Below, in pieces: positions 19,731-28,903 of a stretch of DNA of 57,908 nt. The translations under genes were made by a program, and so were the position numbers. Each line of letters opens with the position of its first letter. Position 1 is the first letter of the stretch. Source of the stretch: Euzebyales bacterium (GTDB taxonomy: Bacteria; Actinomycetota; Nitriliruptoria; Euzebyales; JAHELV01); NCBI GenBank assembly GCA_036374135.1, contig DASUUK010000010.1, positions 1 to 57,908 on the forward strand, given 5' to 3'. Under the pieces are notes generated by a model. It searched no databases. It was given only the letters and a program-made list of their open reading frames with translations, and was not told where the DNA came from.

Positions 19731-20972
19731 TCAGGAGGGGTCGGCGGTGGTGGCGGGGATGGCGCGCCCCAACCAGGTGTGCAGGCCGAAGGCCGCCGCC
19801 GCGGCTGCGGCGCCGACCAGCAGGCCGTCGCCGAAATCGCCGCCGTCGCTGAGCCGTGCGCCGATCTGTGGGCCCGCCAACCCGGCGACGCCCCACCCGG
19901 TGAACACCCGGCCGTAGATCACCCCGAAGTTGTCGGTGCCGAACATGTCGGCGGTGAGCGCCGGGACGAGAGCGGACTGCACGCCGTAGCCGACGCCGAC
20001 CATCGTGACGAGCACGAGCACCGGAACGGCCGCACGTGCCACCGGCAGCATCAGGCAGCAGGCCGCGAGGCCGACGGTGGCGGCGCGCAGGCCCGGCACA
20101 CGGCCCGTCCGGTCCGACAGCCAGCCACCGCCGGTCCTGCCGATCAGGTTCCCCGCGCCCACGAGCGCCACCGCGGCTCCCGTCGCAGCGGCGCCGAGCC
20201 CGGCGCCGCGTGCCATCGGCGCGGCGTGGGCGACGACCAACAGCGCCGGAAGGGTGCCCAGCAGGAAGGCCGACCAGAGCAGCAGGCCGGCCGATCGCGC
20301 TCGCGCGGTCGGCCCGGACGTCGCGTGGCGCTCGCCCGCTCCCGTTGGATCCCCGCCCGCCGCTCGCTGGCGCTCGCCCGCTCCCGTTGGATCCCCGCCC
20401 GCCGCTCGCTCACCCGCGCCCAGCAGTGCGGCGCCGACCGTCAGCACGACGCCGACCCCGACCGCCAGCGCGACCATCGCCGCGCGCCAGTCGGCGCGAG
20501 CCAGCAGGGCCGTGATCACGGGGGACGCAACGAGCGGCCCGGCCGCGTAGGCGCCGACCACCACGCCGACCGCGAACCCCCGGCGTCGGCCGAAGCAGCG
20601 GCTGGCCACCGCCACGGCGCTCGCGTACCCAAGGCCGTTGGCGACGCCGAACAGCCCGCTGTAGCCGACGACCACCCAGGCCAGCGACGGGGCGCGCGCC
20701 GCTACGAGCAGGCCCAGCGGGGCGCACACGGCGGCGGCCAGCACGGTCCGCGCCGGCGGCCAGCGGTCGACGGTCCTACCGCTGACGAGGACGATCGTCG
20801 CGAACACCGCGACGGCGGCGGAGAACACCGTCGAGATCGTGGCGGCAGTGGCCTCGAAGGCCGCGGCCAGCGGTTCGACGAACAAGCTCCAGGCGAACAG
20901 CGAACCCAGGCAGAGGTTGACCGACGCACCGCCGATCAACAGGCGTGCGCGCTCCCGCGGCGCCGACGTCAT
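19731..20972 (-). CDS. MFS transporter, OFA (oxalate/formate antiporter)-like
   Basis: This 413-residue transporter has 12 predicted helices in two halves. Segments such as SLFAWSLFVEPLAAAF near the N-terminus, ASRCFGRRRGFAVGVVVGAYAAG and NLIGRTGGGWLSDRTGR resemble the OFA subfamily of monocarboxylate or oxalate transporters. The substrate is unknown. The central cytoplasmic loop contains a tandem 14-residue repeat (ERxRAAGGDPTGAG twice, coding strand near 20330-20413). The ATG at 20972 begins a short basic N-terminus before helix 1. Its 5' end faces the kinase-LLM gene across a 36-base divergent gap. Confidence 0.8.
   Translation of the reverse strand: MTSAPRERARLLIGGASVNLCLGSLFAWSLFVEPLAAAFEATAATISTVFSAAVAVFATIVLVSGRTVDRWPPARTVLAAAVCAPLGLLVAARAPSLAWVVVGYSGLFGVANGLGYASAVAVASRCFGRRRGFAVGVVVGAYAAGPLVASPVITALLARADWRAAMVALAVGVGVVLTVGAALLGAGERAAGGDPTGAGERQRAAGGDPTGAGERHATSGPTARARSAGLLLWSAFLLGTLPALLVVAHAAPMARGAGLGAAATGAAVALVGAGNLIGRTGGGWLSDRTGRVPGLRAATVGLAACCLMLPVARAAVPVLVLVTMVGVGYGVQSALVPALTADMFGTDNFGVIYGRVFTGWGVAGLAGPQIGARLSDGGDFGDGLLVGAAAAAAAFGLHTWLGRAIPATTADPS
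20327..20413 (-). repeat. 42-bp tandem repeat inside the MFS gene
   Basis: Two near-identical 42-bp units sit side by side in the central loop region, each containing CTCCCGTTGGATCCCCGCCC on the + strand. They keep the reading frame and add 14 residues per unit to the loop between the two halves of the transporter. Confidence 0.75.
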
Positions 20973-21008
20973 CGAGGGCACGCTACCCGTGCGGCAGACT
21001 GAGACCCC

Positions 21009-22535
21009 ATGGGACTCGATGATGTGGTGCGATCGCACGGCACCATCCGGTTGCCGAGCGACGCTCTCGTCGTGCTCGTGGGACCGTCGGGGTCCGGCAA
21101 GTCCTGGTGGGCGCGCCGCCAGTTCGAACCCGCGCAGGTGGTTTCGTCCGACAGGTTGCGGGCGCTGGTGGGCGAGGGGGCACACGATCAACGGGCCGGC
21201 GGCGACGCGTTCGCGCTGCTCGACGACATCGTCGACCGTCGGCTGCGGCGCGGACTGCTGACCGTCGTCGACTCGCTCGCGCTCGACGACGACCGGCGGC
21301 ACAACTACCGGCAGACCGCAGGCCGCCATGGGCGGCCGTGCTACGCGATCGCGTTCGACGCCGATCCCGCGACGTGTCGCGCGCGCAACCGGGACCGTGA
21401 GCGACCCGTGCCGGCCAAGGTGCTGGCTGCGCAACTGCGATCCTGGTCGCGGGTGCGCGACCTGCTCGGCGGCGAGGGGTTCGACCGTGTGGCATCCCCG
21501 AGCGATGTCGTCGTCGTGCCGCCCGCGCTGCTCGCGGCCCCCGACGAGGCGGGACGCCGTCACCGTGACGTCGGACTGCGCTTCGGGCTGCACATCTCGA
21601 CGTTCCAGTGGCCGGGGCGGCCGGAGCAGACCGCCGAACGGCTCGCATCCATCGCACGCGCCGCCGAGGACGTCGGCTTCGCGGGCCTCTGGGTGATGGA
21701 CCACATGATCCAGGTGCCGCAGGTGGGGCGTGAGTGGGAGGACATCCTCGACAGCTACTCGACCCTGGCGTACCTCGCCGCGGTCACGCGTCGGGTTCGC
21801 CTGGGCACGCTGGTCACGGCCGTCACGTTCCGCAACGTGATGCACCTGGCCAAGATCATCGCGACGCTCGACGTGCTGAGCGGCGGTCGGGCGGTGTGCG
21901 GTCTGGGTGCCGCGTGGTTCGCCAGGGAGCACGAGGCGTACGGTTGGCCGCTACCGCCACCGGTGGAGCGGTTCGCGCTCCTCGAGGATGCCCTGCAGTT
22001 GCTGCCCCTGTGCTGGGGTCCCGGCGCACCGGTGTTCGACGGTGGCGTGCTCGGGAGGCGGGAAACGATCTGCTACCCGCGGCCCATCCAGGAGCGTGTG
22101 CCGATCCTCGTGGGCGGCGGCGGTGAGCGGCGCACCCTGCGGCTGGTGGCGCGGTACGCCGACGCGTGCAACCTGATGGGTGAGCCCGGGACGGTGCGTC
22201 ACAAGGTCGGCGTGCTGCACGCGCACTGTCGCGATGTGGAGCGCGATCCCGGTGCGGTGGAGATCACCCACTTGTCGCCGGTGCTGGTCGGACGCGACCG
22301 TGGGGAGGTGGATGCGCTGGTCGACCGGCTGCGCGGCCGGGCGACGCGTGCCGCCACGGCGCGGCGGCTGACCGCCGGTACCGTCGACGACCACGTCGAC
22401 CGGTTCCGGCGGCTCGCCGACGCGGGCGTGCGCACGGCGATGGTCAGCCTCGCCGATCTGGAGGACGCCGCGGCCGTCGAACGGTTCGCGCCGGTGATCG
22501 CGGCGTTCGGCCCCACGTCGACCACGCGCGCGTGA
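21009..22535 (+). CDS. Fusion: P-loop kinase + LLM-class F420-type oxidoreductase
   Basis: The 508-residue protein joins two domains. Residues ~15-180 are a P-loop kinase of the zeta-toxin/polynucleotide-kinase type, with Walker A GPSGSGKS (25-32), VVDSLALDDDRR and a lid-like CRARNRDRERPVP. Residues ~190-505 are a luciferase-like monooxygenase fold typical of F420-dependent oxidoreductases. Landmarks are RFGLHISTFQWPG, GFAGLWVMDH, RVRLGTLVTAVTFRNV, GRAVCGLGAAWF and RVPILVGGGGERRTLRLVARYAD. No stop, frameshift or new start separates the domains. The kinase half may act on a nucleotide, RNA end or small molecule that is related to the redox substrate. Both activities are inferred from the fold. 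Confidence 0.85.
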   Translation: MGLDDVVRSHGTIRLPSDALVVLVGPSGSGKSWWARRQFEPAQVVSSDRLRALVGEGAHDQRAGGDAFALLDDIVDRRLRRGLLTVVDSLALDDDRRHNYRQTAGRHGRPCYAIAFDADPATCRARNRDRERPVPAKVLAAQLRSWSRVRDLLGGEGFDRVASPSDVVVVPPALLAAPDEAGRRHRDVGLRFGLHISTFQWPGRPEQTAERLASIARAAEDVGFAGLWVMDHMIQVPQVGREWEDILDSYSTLAYLAAVTRRVRLGTLVTAVTFRNVMHLAKIIATLDVLSGGRAVCGLGAAWFAREHEAYGWPLPPPVERFALLEDALQLLPLCWGPGAPVFDGGVLGRRETICYPRPIQERVPILVGGGGERRTLRLVARYADACNLMGEPGTVRHKVGVLHAHCRDVERDPGAVEITHLSPVLVGRDRGEVDALVDRLRGRATRAATARRLTAGTVDDHVDRFRRLADAGVRTAMVSLADLEDAAAVERFAPVIAAFGPTSTTRA

Positions 22536-22602
22536 CGGCGGCCCCCAGTCGACCCGGCTGCGGTCACGTCGTAGGCTGCGCACAGACCACGGGAGGTCGG
22601 AC

Positions 22603-23662
22603 GTGTACCGCATGCCGGAGTCCATCAGCGCCCGCCACGTCGACACCGACCGGTTGCGCATGCACTGCCTGGTCCGCGGCCGGGACGACGCCGCGCCGGT
22701 CGTGCTCGTCCACGGCAACCTGGCGACCGGGCTGTTCTTCGATGACCTCATGGACCGGGGGCCCGACGACCTGCTCCTCGTCGCACCCGACATGCGTGGC
22801 TTCGGCGCGACGCAACGGGCGCCGATCGACGCGACCCGGGGGGCTGCGCGACTGGGCCGACGACGTCCATGCGCTGGTCCGCGCCCTCGCGATCGCGCCG
22901 CCGCTCCACCTGATCGGATGGTCGACGGGCGGAGCCGCGATCATGCAGTACGCGATCGACCACCCCGGTGACGTCGCGTCGCTGACGCTGATCGACACGG
23001 TGTCGCCGTATGGCTTCGGCGCGACGCGCGGCGCCGACGGCGTGCCCGTGTCCGACGACTTCGCCGGCAGCGGCGCCGGCCTGGCCAATCCCGAGTACGT
23101 GCGACGCCTCGCCGACGGCGACGACGGGACCGACAGCGACGTGTCGCCACGCAACGTCATGCGCGCCTTCTACTGGCGGCCGGGGCTCGCGATGGACCCC
23201 GACCGGGAGGACGCGCTCGTCGCCGAGGTGCTCGCGACGTACGTCGCCGACACGGGCTACCCGGGCGACGCGACCGCCTCGGACAACTGGCCGGGCGTGG
23301 CTCCCGGCCGTTCGGGCATCCTCAACGCGCTGTCGGGCCGGTACCTCGACACCAGCGGCATCGTCGACATCCCGCACAAGCCGCCGATCCTGTGGCTGCA
23401 CGGTGACGACGACCTCGTCGTCGGCGACCAGTCGATGTTCGACGCGGGAACCCTGGGCAGTCTCGGGGTGCTGCCGGACTGGCCGGGTGCCGACGTGCAT
23501 CCGCCGCAACCGATGGCCACCCAGATCCGTGCGGTGCTCGACGCCTACGCCGCTCGCGGTGGCCTCGTCGTCGATCATGAGGTCGCCGAGTCGTCGCACG
23601 GTCCCTTCATCGACCATCCCGGCGCCTGTGCCGAGCGCATCTATGCCTTCCTGCGCCGATAG
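22603..23662 (+). pseudogene. Alpha/beta hydrolase gene broken by one frameshift
   Basis: The start is clear: a GTG at 22603 with GGGAGGTC at 22591. The first ~80 codons give a hydrolase N-terminus (VVLVHGNLATGLFF, VAPDMRGFGAT). At a run of six G (22838-22843) the frame shifts. The remaining ~270 codons continue in another frame with GLRDWADDVHAL, the nucleophile elbow GWSTGGAA, a late Asp in HGDDDLVVGD and the catalytic His in SSHGPF. Restored, the product would be about 352 residues. One extra G would explain it. A sequencing or assembly error, or phase-variable slippage, cannot be excluded, so the gene may be functional. Confidence 0.75.
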
Positions 23663-23742
23663 GCCCGCTGGTCGGTTGGTCGGGTGGAGCGACGAAGGAG
23701 CGGTCGGCGGGCAGGTTCGCCAGCAAGCCGTGTGAACGGCCG

Positions 23743-23775
23743 GAGCCCGCCGCATCTCGTCGACGCAGCGGGCTC
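23743..23775. terminator. Hairpin between convergent genes
   Basis: An 8-bp perfect stem (GAGCCCGC, 23743-23750, with GCGGGCTC, 23768-23775) lies in the 130-base gap between the convergent alpha/beta hydrolase and 5'-nucleotidase genes. It is a likely bidirectional terminator. Confidence 0.5.
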
Positions 23776-23792
23776 GTAGTGGACGCCCGGCG

Positions 23793-25517
23793 CTACGGCA
23801 CGGGGATGATCCGCGTCCGGTCCGCCGGGTTCACCGGATCGCTGTACTCGGCCGCTGTGATGGTGCCCACCCCCGCGATGTAGTCGGCCAGCGACTGCTG
23901 GTACGACACGCCGAGCGTCGTGAAGTCATACGTCTCGAACATGTCGTAACCGTCGTTGCCGGCCGCGAGGAAGTCGATCGTCGCGATCGTGACGGGCTCT
24001 GACGACACGATCGCGCCACCGGAGACGACGACCGTGCCATCGTCGAGCACCAGATCGACGATGCGGCTGCCCGCCGGCGCGGTCGCGTCGTAGGTGACCG
24101 TCATCCCGGCCCACTGCGCGAACGATCCGGCCGCGTCGGGCAGGCCGGCGAGGCCGTGCTCGACCGCTGCGACGAAGTCGGTCGTCGCGACGTCCTCGAG
24201 CACCGAGATGAAGTTCGCGAAGGGTGCGATGTCGAACGTGTCGAGCAGGGTGATGTCTCCCGGCCCGATGATCGAGTCGTTGCGGATCCCGCCGCCGTTC
24301 TGCAGTGCGACGTCCGGTTCGTTGACGCCGAACTCCGCCGCCCGGCTGGTCGCTGCGGCGAGGTGGGCGTCGGCCATCAGGTTGCCGAGGTTCGTCTCGC
24401 GCGTGCGGACGTCGGCCCGGACGCCGTTCAGGCCGACCTCGCTCGTGGCGATGACGGTCTCTGCCAGCGTCTCGAGGTAGGCCGCGACGGGCTGCTCGAC
24501 GTTTGTCAGGACGAACTGGTCCTGCGGCAGGTCGCCGGTCACCGGTTCGAGCGCGCCGTCGTACCCGACGACCTCGCCCGCCTTGTTGAACTGCAGCACC
24601 AGACGACCGACGTCGAAGTAGTCGCCGGGCACGGTCACGACCGGCACGATGTTGCCGTCGGCGTCGATGGCCGTCAGGGGGTAGCTGCCGGCGATGTCTT
24701 CGCCGCCGCCGCCGCCGATCACGGCGTCGACGCCCGACAACGACGCGACGAGCGCGAGCTCGTTGTCGATGTCCTGCAGGTGACTGGACACGAGGATCTT
24801 GTCGATGCCCTGGGCCGTCAGCGCCTCGACTTCTGCCTGGATGACACGGACGAGTTCCTCGTCGATCACGACGTCGCCGGGGCTGGTGACCTCGCGGAGC
24901 TCGGGAGTGGTCACGCCGATGATGCCGATCAGCTCACCGCGCTCCTTGACGACGATGCTCGGGCGGATGCGTCCCTCGTCGACGAGCGCCTGCAGCGCCG
25001 GCTCCTGCGAGAAGTCGAGGTTGGCGGACAGGAAGAAGTCGTCGTTGCCCGAGAAGCTGTTGATGAAGTCCGCGAGCACGTCGGGACCGAAGTCGAACTC
25101 GTGGTTGCCGATGGTGAACGCGTCATAGTCGAGCGAGTCGAGCGCGATCGCGTCGTACCAGGGGATGCCCTTGTCGAAGCTTGCCTGTAGCTCCGGGCTC
25201 GCGAGGAAGTTGTCACCCGCGGTGATCGTCACGACACCCGTCTTGCCGCGCGCCTTCGTCGATCCGGTCAACGCATCGTCGCGCAGGTCATCCAGCAACC
25301 AGGCGAACCGGCTGATGCTCCCGGCACCGTTCTCGTCGGGTAGCAGATCGGACTCACCGTCGTTGTTGTGCAGCACGGTGAGGGTGAAGTCGACCTTTGC
25401 TTCCTTGTCGGGCGGAGCGGCCGCCGCTGGCATGACCAGGCCGACGACCATGAGCAGTGCCAGCAGCGCGGCCGACACGGCCGTGCCACCGCGGCGCCGA
25501 GGCGGGTGCGAGTGCAT
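23793..25517 (-). CDS. Secreted 5'-nucleotidase / metallophosphatase (UshA-like)
   Basis: The 574-residue protein has a Sec signal peptide (cleavage near PAAAAPPDK), an N-terminal calcineurin-like phosphatase domain and a C-terminal 5'-nucleotidase domain. Metal motifs are HNNDGESDLL (where classical UshA has an HTND-type motif), GDNFL, GNHEFDFG and SSHLQDID. The C-terminal domain has the substrate motif LQNGGGIRND. It probably releases phosphate and nucleosides from extracellular nucleotides. There is no LPxTG or other anchor at the C-terminus, so it is likely released. Confidence 0.87.
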   Translation of the reverse strand: MHSHPPRRRGGTAVSAALLALLMVVGLVMPAAAAPPDKEAKVDFTLTVLHNNDGESDLLPDENGAGSISRFAWLLDDLRDDALTGSTKARGKTGVVTITAGDNFLASPELQASFDKGIPWYDAIALDSLDYDAFTIGNHEFDFGPDVLADFINSFSGNDDFFLSANLDFSQEPALQALVDEGRIRPSIVVKERGELIGIIGVTTPELREVTSPGDVVIDEELVRVIQAEVEALTAQGIDKILVSSHLQDIDNELALVASLSGVDAVIGGGGGEDIAGSYPLTAIDADGNIVPVVTVPGDYFDVGRLVLQFNKAGEVVGYDGALEPVTGDLPQDQFVLTNVEQPVAAYLETLAETVIATSEVGLNGVRADVRTRETNLGNLMADAHLAAATSRAAEFGVNEPDVALQNGGGIRNDSIIGPGDITLLDTFDIAPFANFISVLEDVATTDFVAAVEHGLAGLPDAAGSFAQWAGMTVTYDATAPAGSRIVDLVLDDGTVVVSGGAIVSSEPVTIATIDFLAAGNDGYDMFETYDFTTLGVSYQQSLADYIAGVGTITAAEYSDPVNPADRTRIIPVP

Positions 25518-25753
25518 GCGGGCTACCTTTCGGACGGGACGGGAATGTCGTCGCGCATCAAACGGTACGCGATCCGCGCCGAACGCACGAACCGGTGGAC
25601 CGGCAACGTCCGGTGAATGTCTGAGGGACCGCGGGCGACGCGCTCCGTTGCGTCGCCGGTCGCGGGCCGGGCTCCGTGTCGACCGGCCGTGTGGCAGGGT
25701 CGGCGCCCGAGCGCACATGGGCCGTGTGAGGTGACGATGCGACCTGGGGTGTC

Positions 25754-26685
25754 GTGAGGCGCTGGCGGATCGTCCTCGCGGTGCTGGGTGGCCTGCTGGC
25801 GGCTGTGGTGCTGGCCGCCGCTGTCGGTGCCGCGGTGGCCGTGCGCCGGCCTCGACCGCAGATCGACGGCACGGTGCGCCTCGACGGGCTCGAAGGTCCT
25901 GGCGAGGTGTACCGCGACGCCTTCGGGGTGCCGCACGTGTACGCCGACACGGTCGACGACCTGTTCACCGCCCAGGGTTACGTGCACGCGCAGGACCGCT
26001 TCTGGCAGATGGACGTGCGCGGGCACACGACGGCGGGACGGCTGTCGGAGCTGTTCGGCGCGGGTCAGATCGACGTCGACCGCGTCATCCGCACCATGGG
26101 CTGGCGGCGGATCGCAGAGCGCGAGCTCGAGCTGCTCTCCGCCGACAGCGTGCGGATCCTCGAGGCGTACGCCGACGGCGTCAACGCCTACCTGGCGGAC
26201 CGCGGGACCGCCGCGATCGCACTGGAGTACACGGTGCTCGGCCTGCAGCGTCCCGGTACGAGCCCGAACCGTGGACGCCGGTCGACAGCCTGGCATGGCT
26301 CGACCTGCCGGCGAACGACCTCCATCCGCCGAACGTGCGCAGCAGCAGGTGGCGCCACACGGCCGCCTTCAACCGCGGTCCGGTGGCGGTCGGCGGTGGA
26401 CCGTCCATCGTCCTGGCGACGGGCTGGACGGCCAGTGCGGGCTACGAGGTCGACTGGGTGCCGTCGATGCGCATGGTGGTGGATCTGGCCGACCTCGACG
26501 CGTCGCGCTGGATCGACCTGACCGGAGTGTCCGGCCACGCGTTCTCGGACCACTACACCGACCAGGTGCGGCGGTGGGCCGACGGACGCTCGCTGCCCAT
26601 GCGCTGGAGCGCCGAGGCGGTCCGCGCCGGCGCGACCGACCGGCTCCGGCTGCTCCCGCCGGCCGGGACCGGGAGGCAGTCCTAA
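25754..26685 (+). pseudogene. Penicillin acylase-family gene with large internal deletion
   Basis: The 5' end encodes a signal-anchor and the alpha-chain start of an Ntn amidohydrolase: LEGPGEVYRDAFGVPHVYAD, then AQGYVHAQDRFWQMDVRG and YADGVNAYL. Near 26255 a one-base loss shifts the frame (YEPEPWTPVDSLAWL continues in a second frame). About residue 190 the sequence jumps to the beta-chain C-terminus (GPSIVLATGWTASAGYEVDW, GVSGHAFSDHYTDQV, RWADG). Family members are usually 700-850 residues; some 500 residues are missing, including the beta-chain with its catalytic Ser. The product cannot be an active acylase. Confidence 0.85.
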
Positions 26686-26719
26686 GGGGCGACGGAACGG
26701 GCGCACGGCCGCCCGGGGG

Positions 26720-26725
26720 TATCGT
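26720..26725 (+). promoter_or_regulatory. Possible -10 element for a leaderless transcript
   Basis: TATCGT lies eight bases before the ATG at 26734. The spacing fits the TANNNT-plus-6-to-8-bases arrangement of actinobacterial leaderless promoters and recurs at several other genes in this window. No clear -35 was identified. Confidence 0.4.
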
Positions 26726-26733
26726 GGCGGACC

Positions 26734-26781
26734 ATGAACGCCGATCCCATGTGGCGCGTTGGGACGGGGTGGATCGCATGA
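26734..26781 (+). CDS. Possible 15-codon leader peptide
   Basis: A short frame encoding MNADPMWRVGTGWIA ends in a TGA that overlaps the ATG of the pseudokinase gene (ATGA). A TATCGT hexamer sits eight bases before its ATG, so it may be translated from a leaderless transcript and couple translation of the downstream gene. It could also be chance. Confidence 0.35.
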   Translation: MNADPMWRVGTGWIA

Positions 26782-28886
26782 GTCCCGCTGCCGGCCGCTC
26801 GTTCGGGGGCTACCGGCTCCTCCGGTCGATCGCGTCCGATGCGATCAGCACCACCTACCTCGCCATGACCGACGACGCGGCCGCCGGCGACAGCGGCGGC
26901 CCCCGGTTTGCCGTGCGCGTGATCGGTCGGGTCAGCCAGCGCGATGAGCAGGCAGACGAACTGGTGCAGCAGTTCCTCGCCGAGGCGCAGCGGGCGGGTG
27001 CCGTGGATCACCCGTCGATCGTGCGTCCGCGGGATCTCGGCGTGATCGACGGGCATCCGTACGTCGTCGCCCCGTTCATCCGAGCCGTGCCGCTGCGCGA
27101 CATGCTGTCGCACGGCGGCACCATCAACGAGGCCGCCGCCCTCGCGATCTTCGCGCAGCTCGCCGGTGGGCTCGACGTCGCGCACCGCGCGGACGTCGTG
27201 CACGGGTCACTGAGCACCCGGTCGATCTGGATCGGCCCGAGCACCGGCAAGGGGGTGGCCTACGTCGGGTACCTGACGGGGTTTGGGTCGTCGGGACTGC
27301 TGCGGGAGCGGTTCGCGCACGAACCACGGGGAGCGCCGGTCGACGACCTGCTGTACGTCGCGCCCGAGCAGTTGCGCGCGCAGTCGCCGACGCGCGCCAC
27401 CGACCAGTACGCGCTGGCGTGTGCGCTGTACCACACCCTGACGGGTGAGCCGCCGTTCCGGCGCGAGGACCGTGCCAAGCTCTACGGCGCTCACCTGATG
27501 GCGCCCGTGCCGACGCTGCTCGACATCGATCCGGCGGCCGATCCAGCCACCAGCGCGGCGCTGCAGCGGGGCATGGACAAGTACCCGTCCAGGCGCTTCG
27601 CCAGCTGCGGGCGGCTGATCAACGCGGCGCTCCCGGATCGCGGCGAGACGGACCCTGCGTTGACGGTGACGCCCGCGGCGTCGCAGTCACCGCCCGACCC
27701 CTCAGCTGCGCGGCCACGGTGGCCGCTGCTGCTGGTCGTCGGGCTGGGCGTGCTGCTGCTCGGGGTTGTCTGGTTCCTGGCGCGATCCAACGGCGTGGAC
27801 GCGTCGACGGCACCGGTGGCCGCGCTCGCATCGCAGCCCACGACCGAAACCGGCCGCCCGGCGGCCGCCGCCCCGCCGCGTACGGCACCGCTCGGCCCGG
27901 ACACCACACGGTGGTCCACCCAGGTCTCCAACGCGGCGGTGACGGCGGTGCACCCGATGAAGGGCAGCGTGCTGGTCGTCGACGAGGACGGAACCGCCGC
28001 CCGGGTGGCCGCCGGCGGCGGACGCGTGCGCTGGCGGGCGCTGGTAGGGACCGGATCGGTCACCGTGGGTGGCGGGCTCGTCGTCCACGGCCTCGACGAT
28101 CTGGGCGCCGTGGACGCCGCGGACGGCGACGACCGCTGGTCCCGCGGCGACGGGCCGACCGCGTCGTTGCACCTGTTCGACGGCACGGTGGTCGGCGCAG
28201 CCGAGACGGACGATGGCGCCGAGGTGCTGGCCGTCGCGGTCGCCGACGGTGCGGAGGTCTGGCATGCCAGCGGGCCGGCGCCGCAGTCCGACGCGCGCAT
28301 CACACTGGCCACCGGCCGTGACCTGATCTACGGCCGGCAGCACGACGTGCTGTTCGCGGTCGAGCCCTCCGGTGCGCTCGGGACCGAGCAGGGCCGCCGA
28401 CAGGTGGCCACGCCCCGCTGGCAGGTCGACGTACCCGGGCTGTGGCCGGCATTGACCGCGACCGACACGGGTGTCGCCGTGGCGACGCGGTCCGGCGAGG
28501 TCTGCCACCACGGGGGCGGTGGCGGGATCGTCGACTGGTGCGCGGACGTCCCGGGTGCCGATCGGGAGCAGCCGCGGCTGTCCGTGACGGGGGACGCGGT
28601 CGTCGCCGCCACGTCCCGGGCCGTCGTGGCGCTCGGCCTCGACGACGGCACGGCGCTGTGGAGCTCGGCACCCGGTAGCCCGGCGAACCTCGTCGCGGTC
28701 GGCGACGCGGCCGTCGCCATCGCGGACGGCGCGGGTGGCGTGCTCGTGCTGGACGCCGCCACCGGTGACCGGGTGCTCGCCCTGACCGACGTGGGTGTTG
28801 TGACGGCGATCGCGAGCCGGGCCGGCTGGATCGCGGTCGGGACCGCCGACGGACGCGTCCTGCGGTTCGATCTCGAGACCGCGTAA
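26778..28886 (+). CDS. Receptor-like pseudokinase with PQQ-type beta-propeller
   Basis: The 702-residue protein has a cytoplasmic Ser/Thr-kinase fold (residues ~9-290), one transmembrane helix (315-336) and an external domain of PQQ-like repeats (DDRWSRGDG, AEVWHASG, TALWSSAPG). The kinase lacks its catalytic residues. The ATP-binding Lys is Arg47 (FAVRVIG), the HRD triad is His142-Gly143-Ser144, DFG is replaced by TGFG (167-170), and the Gly-rich loop is absent. APE (195-197) and the C-lobe are kept. It should sense or scaffold but not phosphorylate. A membrane-protein gene follows after 17 bases. A GTG three codons upstream is an alternative start. Confidence 0.85.
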   Translation: MSPAAGRSFGGYRLLRSIASDAISTTYLAMTDDAAAGDSGGPRFAVRVIGRVSQRDEQADELVQQFLAEAQRAGAVDHPSIVRPRDLGVIDGHPYVVAPFIRAVPLRDMLSHGGTINEAAALAIFAQLAGGLDVAHRADVVHGSLSTRSIWIGPSTGKGVAYVGYLTGFGSSGLLRERFAHEPRGAPVDDLLYVAPEQLRAQSPTRATDQYALACALYHTLTGEPPFRREDRAKLYGAHLMAPVPTLLDIDPAADPATSAALQRGMDKYPSRRFASCGRLINAALPDRGETDPALTVTPAASQSPPDPSAARPRWPLLLVVGLGVLLLGVVWFLARSNGVDASTAPVAALASQPTTETGRPAAAAPPRTAPLGPDTTRWSTQVSNAAVTAVHPMKGSVLVVDEDGTAARVAAGGGRVRWRALVGTGSVTVGGGLVVHGLDDLGAVDAADGDDRWSRGDGPTASLHLFDGTVVGAAETDDGAEVLAVAVADGAEVWHASGPAPQSDARITLATGRDLIYGRQHDVLFAVEPSGALGTEQGRRQVATPRWQVDVPGLWPALTATDTGVAVATRSGEVCHHGGGGGIVDWCADVPGADREQPRLSVTGDAVVAATSRAVVALGLDDGTALWSSAPGSPANLVAVGDAAVAIADGAGGVLVLDAATGDRVLALTDVGVVTAIASRAGWIAVGTADGRVLRFDLETA

Positions 28887-28903
28887 CGGACGACCGCCCT
28901 GTC

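Noticed and set aside
25754-26685. Calling an intact penicillin acylase
   Set aside because: The middle of the gene, including the catalytic beta-chain start, is missing and the frame is broken.
26778-27650. Calling the kinase domain an active Ser/Thr kinase
   Set aside because: All three essential catalytic positions are substituted.
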